Positions 1-14,406 of a stretch of 64,000 nt of DNA are shown in pieces. The DNA is from Yersinia aleksiciae (GTDB lineage Bacteria; Pseudomonadota; Gammaproteobacteria; Enterobacterales; Enterobacteriaceae). The notes beneath the pieces are model-generated. The model saw nothing but the letters and a program-made list of their open reading frames with translations. It made no database searches and had not been told where the DNA came from. The translations under genes and the position numbers were made by a program. Numbering within the stretch: position 1 is the stretch's first letter; each line of letters opens with the position of its first letter. The stretch is from assembly GCF_001047675.1 (NCBI RefSeq), contig NZ_CP011975.1, positions 2,334,073 through 2,398,072 of the forward strand, given 5' to 3'.

Positions 1-311
1 GTCTACCGGCAGTGCTCCGTGCATTGAAAGAAAAAGCGCCTTTCTGGGCTGAAAAATTTCCTGAGTTGCCAGAACTGGTTTACGACAGCTTACAGCAGCA
101 TAAATTATTACAACAAAGTGTGGATAAACTCACTATACAGATACAAGGGCAGCAACAACGTCAGGGACAGTCACGGTATTTGTTTGGTGTTGGCGCTACA
201 CTATTAGTGAGCGGTACTATTTTATTCTTGGCCAATGCAGCCGAAATATCTATAGGGTTCATCGCTGCGGGAGTACTGGCTTGGTTCGTTGGTTGGCGAC
301 GTACTCGTTAA
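1..311 (+). CDS. ubiB: UbiB, 3' end (ubiquinone biosynthesis accessory kinase-like protein)
   Basis: Only the C-terminal part, about 103 codons, lies in the window; the frame is open from the first bases and ends at TAA 309-311. The end of the protein has two adjacent hydrophobic segments (around [14 protein letters not shown] and [17 protein letters not shown]) followed by a basic tail WRRTR, as in the membrane-anchoring C-terminus of UbiB. UbiB is an atypical kinase-fold ATPase needed for ubiquinone synthesis at the inner membrane. The call also rests on context, because ubiB directly precedes tatABC in enterobacteria. The kinase-like catalytic part is outside the window, so nothing can be said about its integrity. 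Confidence 0.88.
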   Translation, partial: LPAVLRALKEKAPFWAEKFPELPELVYDSLQQHKLLQQSVDKLTIQIQGQQQRQGQSRYLFGVGATLLVSGTILFLANAAEISIGFIAAGVLAWFVGWRRTR

Positions 312-443
312 AATATTTATCGCTCAAAGTGCCAGATTATGGGCTAGTTCAAAGTGCGGTAAGTTAGATTAGTATTCACAAAAGCTATATAACGTATAAT
401 ATGGTTTTCTGTGGAATAACCCCTGTAAATAGAGGTGTATGTA

Positions 444-710
444 ATGGGTGGTATAAGCATTTGGCAGTTGTTAATCATTGCCGTGATCGTCGTTCTGCTG
501 TTTGGTACAAACAAACTGCGGACGCTGGGGTCAGATCTGGGGGCGTCTATCAAGGGCTTTAAAAAGGCCATAGGTGATGATCCACAAACCCCTCCAACGA
601 ATGCTGACAAAACCAGCAACGATGCTGATTTTGCAAAATCAATTACTGAAAAACAGCAGCCGGTAGTCAAAGCTGAAGAAACTAAGAGTCACGACAAAGA
701 GCAGGGATAA
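444..710 (+). CDS. tatA: TatA, twin-arginine translocase pore subunit
   Basis: An 88-residue protein starting [10 protein letters not shown], with one N-terminal membrane helix (residues about 4-20), the conserved FG hinge (LLFGTNKL), an amphipathic helix ending in KGFKKA, and a polar, acidic tail. TatA multimerises to form the conduit that lets folded twin-arginine proteins cross the inner membrane. I chose ATG 444 over a GTG nine bases upstream because an AGAGG-type ribosome site (431-435) is correctly spaced and the protein then begins like other TatA. It is followed three bases later by tatB, so tatABC form one operon. Confidence 0.95.
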   Translation: MGGISIWQLLIIAVIVVLLFGTNKLRTLGSDLGASIKGFKKAIGDDPQTPPTNADKTSNDADFAKSITEKQQPVVKAEETKSHDKEQG

Positions 711-713
711 GCT

Positions 714-1379
714 GTGTTTGACATTGGGTTTAGTGAACTGCTACTGGTTCTTGTCATCGGTCTGGTCGTCCTTGGGCCAGAACGGTTGCCTGTGGCTGTC
801 AGAACTGTCTCCGGCTGGATTCGTACATTGCGTTCACTTGCAGCCACAGTGCAAAACGAATTGGCACAAGAGCTTAAGGTACAAGAGTTACAAGATAGCT
901 TGAAGAAAGTTGAACAGGCTGGCTTGCAAAACCTGACACCTGAGCTGAAAGCTTCAATGGATGAACTCAAAGAAGCCGCTGAAGCGCTGAAGCGCTCTTA
1001 TCAATCTGATACAAGCTCGGAAGCGCCGCATACGATCCATAATCCATTGGTGACTGAGCCTGAAGCTATTCATGATGGAGTCACACCGGCTGAGTCAGCA
1101 ACTCAAGCTTCGGCGTCACCGCAAGTACTGGAGATGAGTGATGCGAGTATGCCGTTAGAAACTAAGCCTGCGGTTGAGACGGCGTCTGATAGTGTTGAGA
1201 AACCGGTTGTTCAGGTTGAGGTATTTACTAAGCCTATTCACACTGTAGGCGGTGATCCCGTGCCTGTTACTAAGGCAAACGTAACCAGCAAGATACAATC
1301 TGCCACAATTGACTCCCATAGCACTGACTCACTCAGCGCTGACCAACCTCGAACTCACCAACCTGGCGGCGATCGGTAA
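714..1379 (+). CDS. tatB: TatB, twin-arginine translocase receptor subunit
   Basis: A 221-residue protein beginning [12 protein letters not shown] with a single N-terminal membrane helix, the GPERLP hinge motif and a long amphipathic helix, then a low-complexity Pro/Thr/Ser/Glu-rich tail typical of enterobacterial TatB. TatB joins TatC in the receptor complex that recognises twin-arginine signal peptides. The start is GTG 714, just after the tatA stop, with the AGCAGGGA-like stretch at the end of tatA as ribosome site. The tail from about residue 100 onward is poorly conserved in the family, so its exact length carries little meaning. Confidence 0.95.
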   Translation: MFDIGFSELLLVLVIGLVVLGPERLPVAVRTVSGWIRTLRSLAATVQNELAQELKVQELQDSLKKVEQAGLQNLTPELKASMDELKEAAEALKRSYQSDTSSEAPHTIHNPLVTEPEAIHDGVTPAESATQASASPQVLEMSDASMPLETKPAVETASDSVEKPVVQVEVFTKPIHTVGGDPVPVTKANVTSKIQSATIDSHSTDSLSADQPRTHQPGGDR

Positions 1380-1381
1380 AC

Positions 1382-2161
1382 ATGGCTGTTGATGATACCC
1401 AACCCCTTATCACACATTTGATAGAACTGCGTAAGCGGCTATTGAATTGCATAATCACTGTTTTAGTGGTTTTTTTGGTATTGGTCTTTTTTGCCAATGA
1501 TATTTATCATCTGGTTTCAGCACCCTTGATCAAACAACTGCCTGCTGGCTCCAGTATGATTGCGACCGATGTTGCATCACCTTTCTTTACCCCGATTAAG
1601 TTGACGATGATGGTCTCGGTATTTGTCTCAGCACCGATGATCCTTTATCAGGTTTGGGCATTTATTGCCCCTGCGTTGTATAAGCATGAACGCCGCTTGA
1701 TGGTTCCGCTATTGATCTCCAGTAGCTTCTTGTTCTATCTGGGTATGGCGTTTGCTTACTTTATCGTTTTCCCGCTAGCCTTTGGTTTTTTTGCCAAGAC
1801 CGCGCCAGAAAGTGTGTTGATCGCAACGGATATCACCAAGTACCTTGATTTTGTTATGGCGCTTTTTATGGCCTTTGGTATCTCTTTTGAAGTCCCGATT
1901 GCGATAATTCTCTTGTGCTGGGCAGGGGTAACAACGCCTGAGGCATTGAAGAAAAAACGTCCTTATGTGTTTGTCGGTGCTTTTGTTGTCGGCATGCTTC
2001 TTACGCCCCCAGATGTGCTATCACAGACATTATTGGCGATCCCGATGTATCTGTTATTTGAAGTCGGTGTGTTCTTTGCCCGTTTTTATACCGGTAAACA
2101 ACGCCGCACAGATATAGAGGAAGAGGATGAAGAAGCTGATAACCATCCGAAAGTACCCTAA
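1382..2161 (+). CDS. tatC: TatC, twin-arginine translocase core subunit
   Basis: A 259-residue polytopic protein. It opens with the family motif [14 protein letters not shown] that contacts signal peptides, and has about six membrane segments, including [10 protein letters not shown] and the conserved [18 protein letters not shown] region. A charged cytoplasmic tail EEEDEEADN closes it. TatC binds the twin-arginine motif and organises the translocase. The ATG lies two bases after the tatB stop, consistent with translational coupling. Length and motifs match enterobacterial TatC throughout and no defect is visible. Confidence 0.96.
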   Translation: MAVDDTQPLITHLIELRKRLLNCIITVLVVFLVLVFFANDIYHLVSAPLIKQLPAGSSMIATDVASPFFTPIKLTMMVSVFVSAPMILYQVWAFIAPALYKHERRLMVPLLISSSFLFYLGMAFAYFIVFPLAFGFFAKTAPESVLIATDITKYLDFVMALFMAFGISFEVPIAIILLCWAGVTTPEALKKKRPYVFVGAFVVGMLLTPPDVLSQTLLAIPMYLLFEVGVFFARFYTGKQRRTDIEEEDEEADNHPKVP

Positions 2162-2180
2162 ATCGTTACCTTGATGTTTT

Positions 2181-2207
2181 AGCCGTCCTTTGGGCGGCTT
2201 CTGTTTT
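2181..2207 (+). terminator. Rho-independent terminator after tatC
   Basis: AGCCGTCC and GGGCGGCT form an eight-pair stem with one G-U pair around a TTT loop, followed by a short T-rich run (CTGTTTT). It lies 20 bases after the tatC stop and just before tatD, so it probably ends most tatABC transcripts while allowing some readthrough into tatD. Confidence 0.65.
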
Positions 2208-2216
2208 GGAACGCTC

Positions 2217-2999
2217 ATGTTTGATATTGGCGTGAATTTAACAAGTTCACAATTTGCAAAAGATCACTCGCAGGTCGTTGCTCGCGCAAAAGATGCCGGG
2301 GTTACCGGTATGCTTATCACGGGTACTGATGCGGAAGAAAGTCAGGCCGCACTTGAACTTGCTATCGAGAATTTGGGATATTGCTGGTCAACCGCCGGTG
2401 TTCATCCTCACCAGGCCAGCACTTGGCAAACCACTGTCGAACAGCAAATCAGAACATTAGCTACTAATGCATCAGTAGTGGCTATTGGTGAGTGTGGATT
2501 AGATTTTAACCGCAACTTCTCCACCCCGGCAGAGCAAGAAGTTGCATTTACCGCCCAACTGGCAGTGGCTGCCGAGCTTTCTTTACCGGTGTTTTTACAT
2601 TGCCGCGATGCCCACGAACGTTTTATCAAGCTGCTTTCGCCTTGGTTAGACAAAATCCCCGCCGCGGTTGTCCATTGCTTTACCGGCACTGCTGATGAAT
2701 TGGATTCCTGTCTGGCCTTGGGCTTATCTATTGGTATCACCGGTTGGGTTTGCGATGAACGTCGTGGGCTTGAACTGAGAGCACTGTTGCCACACATTCC
2801 CGCGCAACAGCTGTTATTAGAAACAGATGCCCCCTATTTATTGCCAAGGGATATACATCCTAAACCTGCATCCCGTCGCAATGAACCCTGTTTTCTGCCC
2901 CATATCGTCCAGCAGGTTGCTGTCTGGCGACAAGAAGACCCTCAATGGCTAGGGCAGAAAGCTGATGAAAACGCCCGCCGGATTTTCCGGTTGGTTTGA
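2217..2999 (+). CDS. tatD: TatD, metal-dependent 3'-5' exonuclease
   Basis: A 260-residue TIM-barrel hydrolase starting [13 protein letters not shown], nearly identical in layout to E. coli TatD. The metal-site motifs are visible in order: GECGLDFNR (Glu), HCRDAH and HCFTG (His) and [11 protein letters not shown] (Asp). TatD acts as a Mg-dependent nuclease in oxidative-damage repair and DNA/RNA turnover; despite its name it is not needed for Tat export. I preferred ATG 2217 to a TTG 27 bases upstream because that earlier start falls within the terminator and the family begins at MFDIG. Confidence 0.94.
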   Translation: MFDIGVNLTSSQFAKDHSQVVARAKDAGVTGMLITGTDAEESQAALELAIENLGYCWSTAGVHPHQASTWQTTVEQQIRTLATNASVVAIGECGLDFNRNFSTPAEQEVAFTAQLAVAAELSLPVFLHCRDAHERFIKLLSPWLDKIPAAVVHCFTGTADELDSCLALGLSIGITGWVCDERRGLELRALLPHIPAQQLLLETDAPYLLPRDIHPKPASRRNEPCFLPHIVQQVAVWRQEDPQWLGQKADENARRIFRLV

Positions 3000-3004
3000 G
3001 TTAG

Positions 3005-4036
<1,032 letters not shown>

Positions 4037-4070
4037 TGTCTCTGGTATAGCTCACTTGGTATAAATAAGA

Positions 4071-4094
4071 AGGTAGGTACAAATGTGCCTACCT
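4071..4094. terminator. Hairpin between convergent hemB and rfaH
   Basis: AGGTAGGTAC and GTGCCTACCT pair over ten positions (one G-U or A-C position) around AAAT. It sits between two convergent genes, 34 bases after hemB and 33 bases before the rfaH stop. The U-rich tract is weak on both strands (TCTTATTT on the minus side), so it may be a modest bidirectional terminator. Confidence 0.5.
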
Positions 4095-4127
4095 AGAATG
4101 CGGTTTGCATTACTCAATACAGCAATA

Positions 4128-4616
4128 CTATTGCTTCTCGAACTGGCGATTGTCCAGACTCTGTATCACTTGGCTGTTTAGCATATTCAGTAACAGCATT
4201 GACCGCGCTTCACCATCAGGTTCAGTATAAATCGCCTGTAATCCGGCAAAAACACCCTCAGTAATCGTCACAATATCACCAGGAAGAGGTACTTCTGGCG
4301 CAATGATTTTGTCCGCTGTATGGGATTGCATTTCAGTAATAACGATTGCGGGTATCACTGCTGGTTGTGCGCCAAAACGGACGAAGTGGCTTACACCGCG
4401 AGTTGCGCTGATCGTCGTGGTATGAATATCTTCTGCATCGAACTCTACAAACAGATAGTTGGGGAATAAAGGCTCTGTCGCCTCAGTACGTTTCCCGCGC
4501 ACTATTTTTTCGATAATCACTAACGGTGTCCAACAGTTCACTGCTTGCCGCTCTAAATGCTCTTTAGCGCGCAAAAGCTGGCCACGTTTACAATATAATA
4601 AATGCCACTGTTTCAT
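4128..4616 (-). CDS. rfaH: RfaH, operon-specific transcription antiterminator
   Basis: A 162-residue NusG paralogue beginning [13 protein letters not shown], the NGN-domain start shared by RfaH. The N-terminal domain (about 1-100, including [10 protein letters not shown] and [12 protein letters not shown]) binds RNA polymerase paused at ops sites. The C-terminal KOW-type domain (about 110-160, [17 protein letters not shown]) switches fold and recruits ribosomes. RfaH promotes expression of long lipopolysaccharide and surface-polysaccharide operons. It is a single gene, convergent with hemB and divergent from ubiD, as in related bacteria. I looked for an ops element in the window and did not find a convincing one. 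Confidence 0.93.
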   Translation of the reverse strand: MKQWHLLYCKRGQLLRAKEHLERQAVNCWTPLVIIEKIVRGKRTEATEPLFPNYLFVEFDAEDIHTTTISATRGVSHFVRFGAQPAVIPAIVITEMQSHTADKIIAPEVPLPGDIVTITEGVFAGLQAIYTEPDGEARSMLLLNMLNSQVIQSLDNRQFEKQ

Positions 4617-4881
4617 AATGTCACATGCCTTTAGATCCTGTTTGGCAGCATAGCAAAAGTGGTGGGGTATTTATAGTGAGGAAGAAATCATCACTTTGGA
4701 TATATAGTTTGTTATACAAAGGTTTAGTCTATTCTATATCGATAAAATGATGTTTGTATTGGTGATAATTAACGGCAACCTACCGCTGGCAACTTTTTGA
4801 GTCAGGTTGTGTTCATTTTTAACAAAAAGACAGCAACTGCTATAAAGACAGCCTATAATGGCGCATCACCTAGCCGCCGAA

Positions 4882-6378
4882 ATGATCAGCATGAAATACC
4901 GTGACTTACGTGACTTCCTCTCGTTGCTGGAACAGAGGGGCGAACTTAAACGTATTAGCCAGCCTATTGATCCCTATCTGGAAATGACAGAGATTGCCGA
5001 TCGCACCTTGCGTGCCGGTGGGCCAGCGCTGCTTTTTGAAAATCCGAAGGGATACAACATGCCCGTGCTGTGCAACCTGTTTGGTACGGCCAAACGCGTG
5101 GCAATGGGGATGGGGCAAGAAGATGTTAGCGCACTGCGAGATGTTGGTAAGCTGTTGGCTTTTCTGAAAGAACCCGATCCGCCGAAAGGCTTCCGTGATT
5201 TATTCGATAAGCTGCCGAAATTTAAGCAGGTATTGAATATGCCGACGAAATGCTTAAGCTCAGCCCCGTGTCAGGAGCAAGTCTGGCAGGGTGATGATGT
5301 CGATCTTAGCCGAATCCCCGTTATGCACTGCTGGCCAGAGGATGCCGCACCACTTGTGTCTTGGGGGCTGACGGTCACTCGAGGTCCGCATAAAGAGCGG
5401 CAGAATCTAGGCATCTATCGCCAACAAGTTTTGGGCAAAAACAAATTAATCATGCGTTGGTTATCCCACCGTGGTGGTGCTTTGGATTACCAGGAGTGGT
5501 GCGAAGCACATCCCGGTGAACGCTTCCCGGTTGCCGTTGCCTTGGGGGCAGACCCTGCGACTATTTTGGCCGCCGTTACGCCAGTTCCTGACACCCTGTC
5601 TGAATATGCTTTTGCCGGTTTATTACGCGGGCATAAAACGGAAGTGGTGAAGTGTCTTTCCAATGATCTTGAAGTTCCTGCAAGTGCAGAAATTGTATTG
5701 GAAGGATATATTGAGCAGGGTGATATGGCTCCGGAAGGTCCTTATGGCGACCACACCGGTTATTACAATGAGATAGACAGTTTCCCTGTATTTACCGTCA
5801 CACATATTACTCAGCGTAAAGACGCGATCTATCATTCAACCTATACTGGCCGTCCGCCGGATGAACCTGCGGTGATGGGGGTTGCGCTGAATGAAGTCTT
5901 TGTCCCTATTTTGCAAAAGCAGTTCCCAGAAATTGTTGATTTCTATCTGCCACCAGAAGGGTGTTCATATCGGCTGGCGGTGGTGACTATCAAAAAACAG
6001 TATGCAGGCCATGCCAAACGCGTGATGATGGGCGTTTGGTCGTTTTTACGCCAGTTTATGTATACAAAATTTGTTATTGTTTGTGATGATGATATTAATG
6101 CCCGTGATTGGAATGATGTCATTTGGGCGATTACGACCCGAATGGACCCATCCCGCGATACGGTATTGATTGAAAATACACCAATAGATTATTTGGATTT
6201 CGCCTCACCGGTTTCCGGTTTAGGATCGAAAATGGGGCTGGACGCCACCAATAAGTGGCCAGCTGAGACCCCGCGTGAATGGGGGCGTCCAATTAAAATG
6301 GATGAAGACGTCCGCGCTCGCGTTGATGCTATTTGGGACGAGCTCGCCATTTTCAGTGATAATAAAACCAAACGCTAA
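4882..6378 (+). CDS. ubiD: UbiD, 3-octaprenyl-4-hydroxybenzoate decarboxylase
   Basis: A 498-residue prenyl-FMN-dependent decarboxylase acting in ubiquinone synthesis. It follows E. coli UbiD along its whole length, with segments such as [47 protein letters not shown] and [10 protein letters not shown] chose ATG 4882 ([12 protein letters not shown]), which gives the length I remember for Yersinia UbiD; ATG 4858 and ATG 4891 are alternatives, and none has a strong ribosome site. The 265 bases between rfaH and ubiD are AT-rich and hold divergent promoters that I cannot pin down. fre follows 55 bases later. Confidence 0.94.
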   Translation: MISMKYRDLRDFLSLLEQRGELKRISQPIDPYLEMTEIADRTLRAGGPALLFENPKGYNMPVLCNLFGTAKRVAMGMGQEDVSALRDVGKLLAFLKEPDPPKGFRDLFDKLPKFKQVLNMPTKCLSSAPCQEQVWQGDDVDLSRIPVMHCWPEDAAPLVSWGLTVTRGPHKERQNLGIYRQQVLGKNKLIMRWLSHRGGALDYQEWCEAHPGERFPVAVALGADPATILAAVTPVPDTLSEYAFAGLLRGHKTEVVKCLSNDLEVPASAEIVLEGYIEQGDMAPEGPYGDHTGYYNEIDSFPVFTVTHITQRKDAIYHSTYTGRPPDEPAVMGVALNEVFVPILQKQFPEIVDFYLPPEGCSYRLAVVTIKKQYAGHAKRVMMGVWSFLRQFMYTKFVIVCDDDINARDWNDVIWAITTRMDPSRDTVLIENTPIDYLDFASPVSGLGSKMGLDATNKWPAETPREWGRPIKMDEDVRARVDAIWDELAIFSDNKTKR

Positions 6379-6433
6379 CCGGCGTTAGATTTTGTCCTTA
6401 GTTTTGCATTTGATGACCCGACAGAGGGAAGGC

Positions 6434-7135
6434 ATGACAACTTTAAGCTGTAAAGTAACCTCCGTAGAGGCCATTACCGATACGGTGTACCGGGTGCAAT
6501 TGGTGCCTGCATCTGCGTTTTCTTTCCGTGCTGGGCAGTATTTGATGGTAGTCATGGACGAGCGTGATAAACGGCCATTTTCTATGGCATCCACGCCGTT
6601 GCAGCAAGATTTCATTGAGTTGCATATCGGTGCTTCGGAACTGAATCTGTATGCCATGGCCGTGATGGATCGGATTCTAAAAGAGAAAACCTTAGATGTG
6701 GATATTCCGCATGGTGAGGCATGGTTCCGCGAAGGTAGTCATCGTCCGTTGGTGCTGATTGCTGGCGGCACAGGTTTTTCCTATGCGCGTTCAATCTTGT
6801 TGGCTGCCTTGGCAGAACAGCCTAACCGTGAAGTGTCTATCTATTGGGGCGGGCGCGAAGCTGTGCATCTCTATGACCTAAGCGAACTGGAAGCACTGTC
6901 AATTAAGTATCCACAGTTGAAAGTGATTCCCGTTGTGGAGCAGCCGGAGGAGGGTTGGCGTGGTCGAACCGGAACGGTACTGAGTGCTGTACTGCAAGAT
7001 TACGGTTCTCTTGCTGAGCAAGATATCTATATTGCTGGCCGTTTTGAGATGGCGAAGATTGCTCGTGAGCGTTTTTGTGCTGAACGTGGCGCGCAAGAAG
7101 CCCATATATTTGGTGATGCGTTTGCCTTTATCTAG
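6434..7135 (+). CDS. fre: Fre, NAD(P)H-flavin reductase
   Basis: A 233-residue protein starting [20 protein letters not shown], matching E. coli Fre along its length. It has the ferredoxin-reductase-like flavin-binding segment RPFSMAST, the NAD(P)-binding [12 protein letters not shown], and the C-terminal FGDAFAFI. It reduces free flavins with NAD(P)H and can supply reduced FMN or act in iron mobilisation. I chose ATG 6434 over an earlier GTG/ATG at 6392 because GAGGGAAGG precedes it at a proper distance and the family starts there. Its position directly after ubiD suggests cotranscription. Confidence 0.93.
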   Translation: MTTLSCKVTSVEAITDTVYRVQLVPASAFSFRAGQYLMVVMDERDKRPFSMASTPLQQDFIELHIGASELNLYAMAVMDRILKEKTLDVDIPHGEAWFREGSHRPLVLIAGGTGFSYARSILLAALAEQPNREVSIYWGGREAVHLYDLSELEALSIKYPQLKVIPVVEQPEEGWRGRTGTVLSAVLQDYGSLAEQDIYIAGRFEMAKIARERFCAERGAQEAHIFGDAFAFI

Positions 7136-7148
7136 CTAGAAAATAGAT

Positions 7149-7174
7149 AAAAAAACCCGCCCCTGACAGGCGGG
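7149..7174 (-). terminator. Rho-independent terminator of fadBA
   Basis: CCCGCC and GGCGGG form a GC-rich stem around a seven-base loop. On the minus strand the stem is followed by a run of T (the A-run at 7149-7155 read backwards). It lies about 90 bases beyond the fadA stop and fits a terminator for the fadBA transcript. Confidence 0.75.
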
Positions 7175-7210
7175 AAAACGGCAACTAAACACCAGGTACA
7201 GCGGTTATCA

Positions 7211-7233
7211 GGGCCTGTATTCAGGCCCTTAAT
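7211..7233 (+). terminator. Hairpin after fre, probable terminator
   Basis: GGGCCTG and CAGGCCC pair perfectly around TATT, then TTAATGTTATTT follows on the plus strand. It is placed between the convergent fre and fadA genes and could end the ubiD-fre transcript. It may also serve the opposite strand. Confidence 0.6.
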
Positions 7234-7260
7234 GTTATTTCAGACAAATATGTTCGGAAG

Positions 7261-10625
<3,365 letters not shown>

Positions 10626-10651
10626 ATCTATCTCCTGAATAAGCGCATGTG

Positions 10652-10668
10652 ATCTGGTATGACCAGAT
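10652..10668. promoter_or_regulatory. FadR operator upstream of fadB
   Basis: ATCTGGTATGACCAGAT is a 17-base near-perfect palindrome that matches the known FadR site of E. coli fadB except at the central position. It lies 26 bases upstream of the fadB start. The remaining fadB-pepQ intergenic DNA (about 280 bases, to 10951) is AT-rich and must hold the divergent pepQ promoter; I see no other clear operator in it. Confidence 0.88.
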
Positions 10669-10951
10669 ATTCAGGAAGTGTGGATATTTTGTTAATGAAT
10701 TGCAAATAAGAGATTGATTTTTTGCAGTGAAGATCACAGTCAATCGGATGGGTTAATTGATTTTCATCAATTTTATTCGAGGCGTCTCGAGGGGCTGAAA
10801 AACGGGTTTATTGCCTACTTGCGATCGGGTCGCCGCGTCAGTTATTTTGGATATCGCTGTTATCACGTCATGGAATGAGTGTCGGTGAAACATGGCTTCG
10901 GTGACTATGATAAGATTAAAAAATTAAGTTCTAATAGCGAAGGGTACTGTG

Positions 10952-12283
10952 ATGGAAACGCTGGCTTCTTTATATAACGAACATTTATCCACCCTACAAC
11001 AGCGCACCCGCGATGTGCTGGAGCGTCATCAGTTAGATGCTTTACTGATTCATTCTGGTGAATTACAACGAATTTTCCTCGATGACCGTGATTATCCTTT
11101 TAAAGCAAACGCGCAGTTCAAGGCCTGGGTACCTGTCACTCAAGTTCCAAATTGCTGGTTATGGGTAGATGGGGTTAATACTCCAAAGTTATGGTTTTAT
11201 TCTCCAGTAGATTATTGGCATTGTGTCGAGCCATTGCCGGACAGCTTCTGGACGAAGGCTATTGATATCCAGCCGTTAACGAATGCGGATGACATTGCAC
11301 AGCAATTACCGGTGCAGCGTGAACGGGTGGCCTACATTGGGTATGCCCAACAACGTGCTCAGGCATTGGGATTCAGTGCCGAAAACATCAATCCACAACC
11401 GGTGTTGGACTACCTTCATTTCTACCGCTCGTATAAAACGGATTACGAACTGGCGTGCATGCGTGAAGCGCAAAAGACAGCTGTTGTTGGACATCGTGCG
11501 GCTCATGAAGCATTCCAGTCTGGCATGAGTGAGTTTGATATCAACCTGGCGTATCTGATGGCGACCGGTCATCGTGATACTGATGTACCTTACGATAATA
11601 TCGTTGCACTGAATGAACACTCAGCGGTACTTCACTACACCACGTTACAGCATCAGCCTCCGGCAGAAATGCGTAGTTTCCTCATGGATGCGGGTGCTGA
11701 ATACAACGGCTATGCTGCCGACCTAACACGCACCTATGCCGCAGACAGTGACAGTGATTTTGCTGCATTAATTAAAGACCTGAATACAGAACAACTCGAA
11801 CTGATCAAAACCATTAAAAGTGGTGAACGCTACACCGATTATCATGTTCAGATGCATCAGCGTATTGCCAAGCTGCTGCGTACTCATCATCTGGTGACGG
11901 GTATCAGCGAAGAGGCGATGGTTGAGCAAGGCATCACTTGTCCATTCCTACCGCACGGCTTGGGGCATCCGCTTGGATTACAAGTGCATGATACTGCTGG
12001 TTTTATGCAGGATGATAAAGGTACCCACCTTAGTGCGCCATCCAAGTATCCTTACCTGCGTTGCACGCGAATTCTGCAACCACGTATGGTACTGACTATC
12101 GAGCCCGGCCTTTACTTTATTGAGTCTCTGCTGACACCGTGGCGTGCTGGGGAGTTCAGTAAGCATTTCAATTGGGAACGTATTGATGCGCTGAAGCCTT
12201 ATGGTGGTATACGTATAGAGGACAATATTGTTATTCACGATAATCGGGTTGAGAATATGACGCGTGATCTGAAATTAGCCTGA
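10952..12283 (+). CDS. pepQ: PepQ, Xaa-Pro dipeptidase (prolidase)
   Basis: A 443-residue metallopeptidase of the pita-bread fold, starting [12 protein letters not shown] and matching E. coli PepQ in length and sequence. The metal ligands are visible as [17 protein letters not shown] (two Asp), the [13 protein letters not shown] histidine and the late Glu residues in LTIEPGLYF and GGIRIEDN. It hydrolyses X-Pro dipeptides in the cytoplasm. A GTG lies directly before the chosen ATG 10952, but the family starts at METL and AGGG (10941-10944) serves as ribosome site. Its stop overlaps the yigZ start by one base. Confidence 0.95.
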   Translation: METLASLYNEHLSTLQQRTRDVLERHQLDALLIHSGELQRIFLDDRDYPFKANAQFKAWVPVTQVPNCWLWVDGVNTPKLWFYSPVDYWHCVEPLPDSFWTKAIDIQPLTNADDIAQQLPVQRERVAYIGYAQQRAQALGFSAENINPQPVLDYLHFYRSYKTDYELACMREAQKTAVVGHRAAHEAFQSGMSEFDINLAYLMATGHRDTDVPYDNIVALNEHSAVLHYTTLQHQPPAEMRSFLMDAGAEYNGYAADLTRTYAADSDSDFAALIKDLNTEQLELIKTIKSGERYTDYHVQMHQRIAKLLRTHHLVTGISEEAMVEQGITCPFLPHGLGHPLGLQVHDTAGFMQDDKGTHLSAPSKYPYLRCTRILQPRMVLTIEPGLYFIESLLTPWRAGEFSKHFNWERIDALKPYGGIRIEDNIVIHDNRVENMTRDLKLA

Positions 12284-12897
12284 TGCAGCCTTATCTGATA
12301 CCTGCCGCTCTGGTGTCAATCAGCGAAGAGATCAAAAAAAGTCGTTTCATCACCTTACTGGCACATACCTGTGGAGTGAGTGAAGCGAAAGATTTTATTC
12401 AGCAGGTTAAGCAACAACATCCAACTGCCCGGCATCACTGCTGGGCTTTTGTTGCGGGTAAGCCGACGGATTCACAGCAATTAGGTTTTTCCGATGATGG
12501 AGAGCCATCTGGCACTGCGGGTAAACCTATACTGGCCCAGTTGATGGGCAGCGGTATTGGTGAAATAACCGCAGTCGTCGTGCGCTATTATGGCGGCATC
12601 AAGCTAGGAACGGGCGGGCTGGTAAAGGCTTACGGTAGCGGCGTTCAACAGGCGTTAAAACAGATCGAAGTAAAATATAAAGTCCCGCAGGTAGAATATA
12701 CTTTGCAATGTGACTACGCGCAGCTTGCCATGGTCGAAACACTATTACAGCAGGTTGAAGGCCAGATTTTACGGAGTGAATACGCGGAACTCGTGATACT
12801 TCATCTCTCTTTGCCAGCAACTCAAGCCAGTCAGGTCGGGGATAAATTGCGTGATCTCAGTCGTGGTACGTTGCAATTGACGCCCATTTCGCAATAA
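12283..12897 (+). CDS. yigZ: YigZ, IMPACT-family protein
   Basis: A 204-residue protein with the N-terminal IMPACT/UPF0029 domain, seen in KKSRFITLLAH, HHCWAFVAG, DDGEPSGTAGKPIL and RYYGGIKLGTGGLVKAY. A C-terminal ferredoxin-like domain of about 70 residues follows. The family is related to a eukaryotic regulator of translation, but the bacterial protein has no firmly established reaction. The start ATG overlaps the pepQ TGA, so translation is coupled. The gene order pepQ-yigZ-trkH-hemG is shared with E. coli. Confidence 0.92.
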   Translation: MQPYLIPAALVSISEEIKKSRFITLLAHTCGVSEAKDFIQQVKQQHPTARHHCWAFVAGKPTDSQQLGFSDDGEPSGTAGKPILAQLMGSGIGEITAVVVRYYGGIKLGTGGLVKAYGSGVQQALKQIEVKYKVPQVEYTLQCDYAQLAMVETLLQQVEGQILRSEYAELVILHLSLPATQASQVGDKLRDLSRGTLQLTPISQ

Positions 12898-12933
12898 TCC
12901 CCATCCAAGTGAATTGCTAAGGAACGTGCCGGA

Positions 12934-14385
12934 ATGCATTTTCGTGCCATAACCCGTATTGTTGGTCTGCTGGTCATATTATTCTCCGGAACAATGTTCA
13001 TTCCCGGACTGGTAGCCTTAATCTATCGTGATGGTGCCGGCCGTGCCTTCAGCGAAACCTTTTTTGTTGCCCTGTCGATAGGTCTTTTGCTCTGGCTACC
13101 GAACCGAAAACAGAAGCATGAGCTCAAGCCCCGTGAGGGCTTTCTTATTGTGGTACTTTTCTGGACGGTATTGGGCAGTGTGGGGGCATTACCTTTCCTA
13201 TTCTCAGAACGGCCAAATCTTTCACTCACTGATGCATTCTTTGAATCATTCTCTGGGCTGACCACTACCGGTGCGACTACTTTGGTGGGATTGGATTCAT
13301 TACCCAAAGCCATTCTGTTCTATCGGCAAATGTTGCAATGGCTCGGTGGTATGGGGATCATTGTGTTGGCGGTGGCTATCCTGCCTATTTTGGGGGTAGG
13401 GGGTATGCAGCTCTACCGGGCAGAAATGCCCGGTCCGCTGAAAGACAATAAAATGCGGCCCCGAATCGCTGAAACAGCGAAAACGCTCTGGCTCATCTAT
13501 GTCTTACTGACTATTGCTTGTGCGCTTTCTCTATGGGGGGCGGGGATGTCAGTGTTTGATGCTATCTCTCACAGCTTCTCGACTATAGCCATTGGCGGCT
13601 TCTCAACCCATGACGCCAGTATCGGCTATTTCAACAGCCCCACCATTAACACTATTATTGGTATTTTCTTGCTGATTTCTGGTTGTAACTTTGGTCTGCA
13701 TTTTGCGGTTCTGAGTGGTCGCAGTTTGAAAGTTTATTGGCGCGATCCCGAATTCCGTATGTTTATCTTTGTACAATTGACGCTGGTTATCGTTTGTACC
13801 TTGGTACTTTGGCAACATAATGTGTACAAATCGGGGATGGAAACCTTAAATCAGGCATTCTTCCAAGTGGTCTCCATGGCGACAACTGCGGGCTTCACGA
13901 CCGACAGCATTTCTAAGTGGCCGCTGTTCCTACCGATACTCTTATTATGTTCTGCTTTTATCGGGGGATGTGCGGGATCCACTGGGGGCGGTTTGAAAGT
14001 TATCCGCATCCTGCTGCTTTATCTGCAAGGCTCGCGTGAACTAAAAAGGTTAGTCCACCCGAATGCGGTTTATACCATCAAACTGGGGAGGCGGGCGTTA
14101 CCGGAACGGATACTGGAAGCGGTTTGGGGATTCTTCTCAGCTTATGCATTGGTTTTCATCATCAGTATGTTGGCGATCATCGCAACCGGAGTTGATGAGT
14201 TCTCAGCCTTTGCTGCTGTCACTGCAACGCTTAACAATCTCGGGCCAGGTCTGGGAGTCGTTGCTGATAACTTCACTTCTATGAATCCGGCGGCTAAATG
14301 GATATTAGTGATAACGATGTTGTTTGGCCGATTGGAAGTCTTCACCTTGCTAGTGCTTTTCACCCCAACATTCTGGCGAGAGTAA
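12934..14385 (+). CDS. trkH: TrkH, potassium uptake channel subunit
   Basis: A 483-residue membrane protein with four repeated membrane-pore-membrane units typical of the Trk/Ktr family. Selectivity-filter-like segments are visible as GLTTTGATTL, FSTIAIGGFSTHD, ATTAGFTTDSIS and TLNNLGPGLG. TrkH moves potassium across the inner membrane with the cytoplasmic TrkA regulator. The start MHFRAITRIVGLL follows a TAAGGAACG ribosome site. Length equals that of E. coli TrkH and no defect is visible. Confidence 0.95.
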   Translation: MHFRAITRIVGLLVILFSGTMFIPGLVALIYRDGAGRAFSETFFVALSIGLLLWLPNRKQKHELKPREGFLIVVLFWTVLGSVGALPFLFSERPNLSLTDAFFESFSGLTTTGATTLVGLDSLPKAILFYRQMLQWLGGMGIIVLAVAILPILGVGGMQLYRAEMPGPLKDNKMRPRIAETAKTLWLIYVLLTIACALSLWGAGMSVFDAISHSFSTIAIGGFSTHDASIGYFNSPTINTIIGIFLLISGCNFGLHFAVLSGRSLKVYWRDPEFRMFIFVQLTLVIVCTLVLWQHNVYKSGMETLNQAFFQVVSMATTAGFTTDSISKWPLFLPILLLCSAFIGGCAGSTGGGLKVIRILLLYLQGSRELKRLVHPNAVYTIKLGRRALPERILEAVWGFFSAYALVFIISMLAIIATGVDEFSAFAAVTATLNNLGPGLGVVADNFTSMNPAAKWILVITMLFGRLEVFTLLVLFTPTFWRE

Positions 14386-14406
14386 TTCTGCATAAGGAAC
14401 ATTGCT

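Noticed and set aside
4617-4881. RfaH-dependent ops element
   Set aside because: No GGCGGTAGC-type sequence was recognised here or elsewhere in the window.
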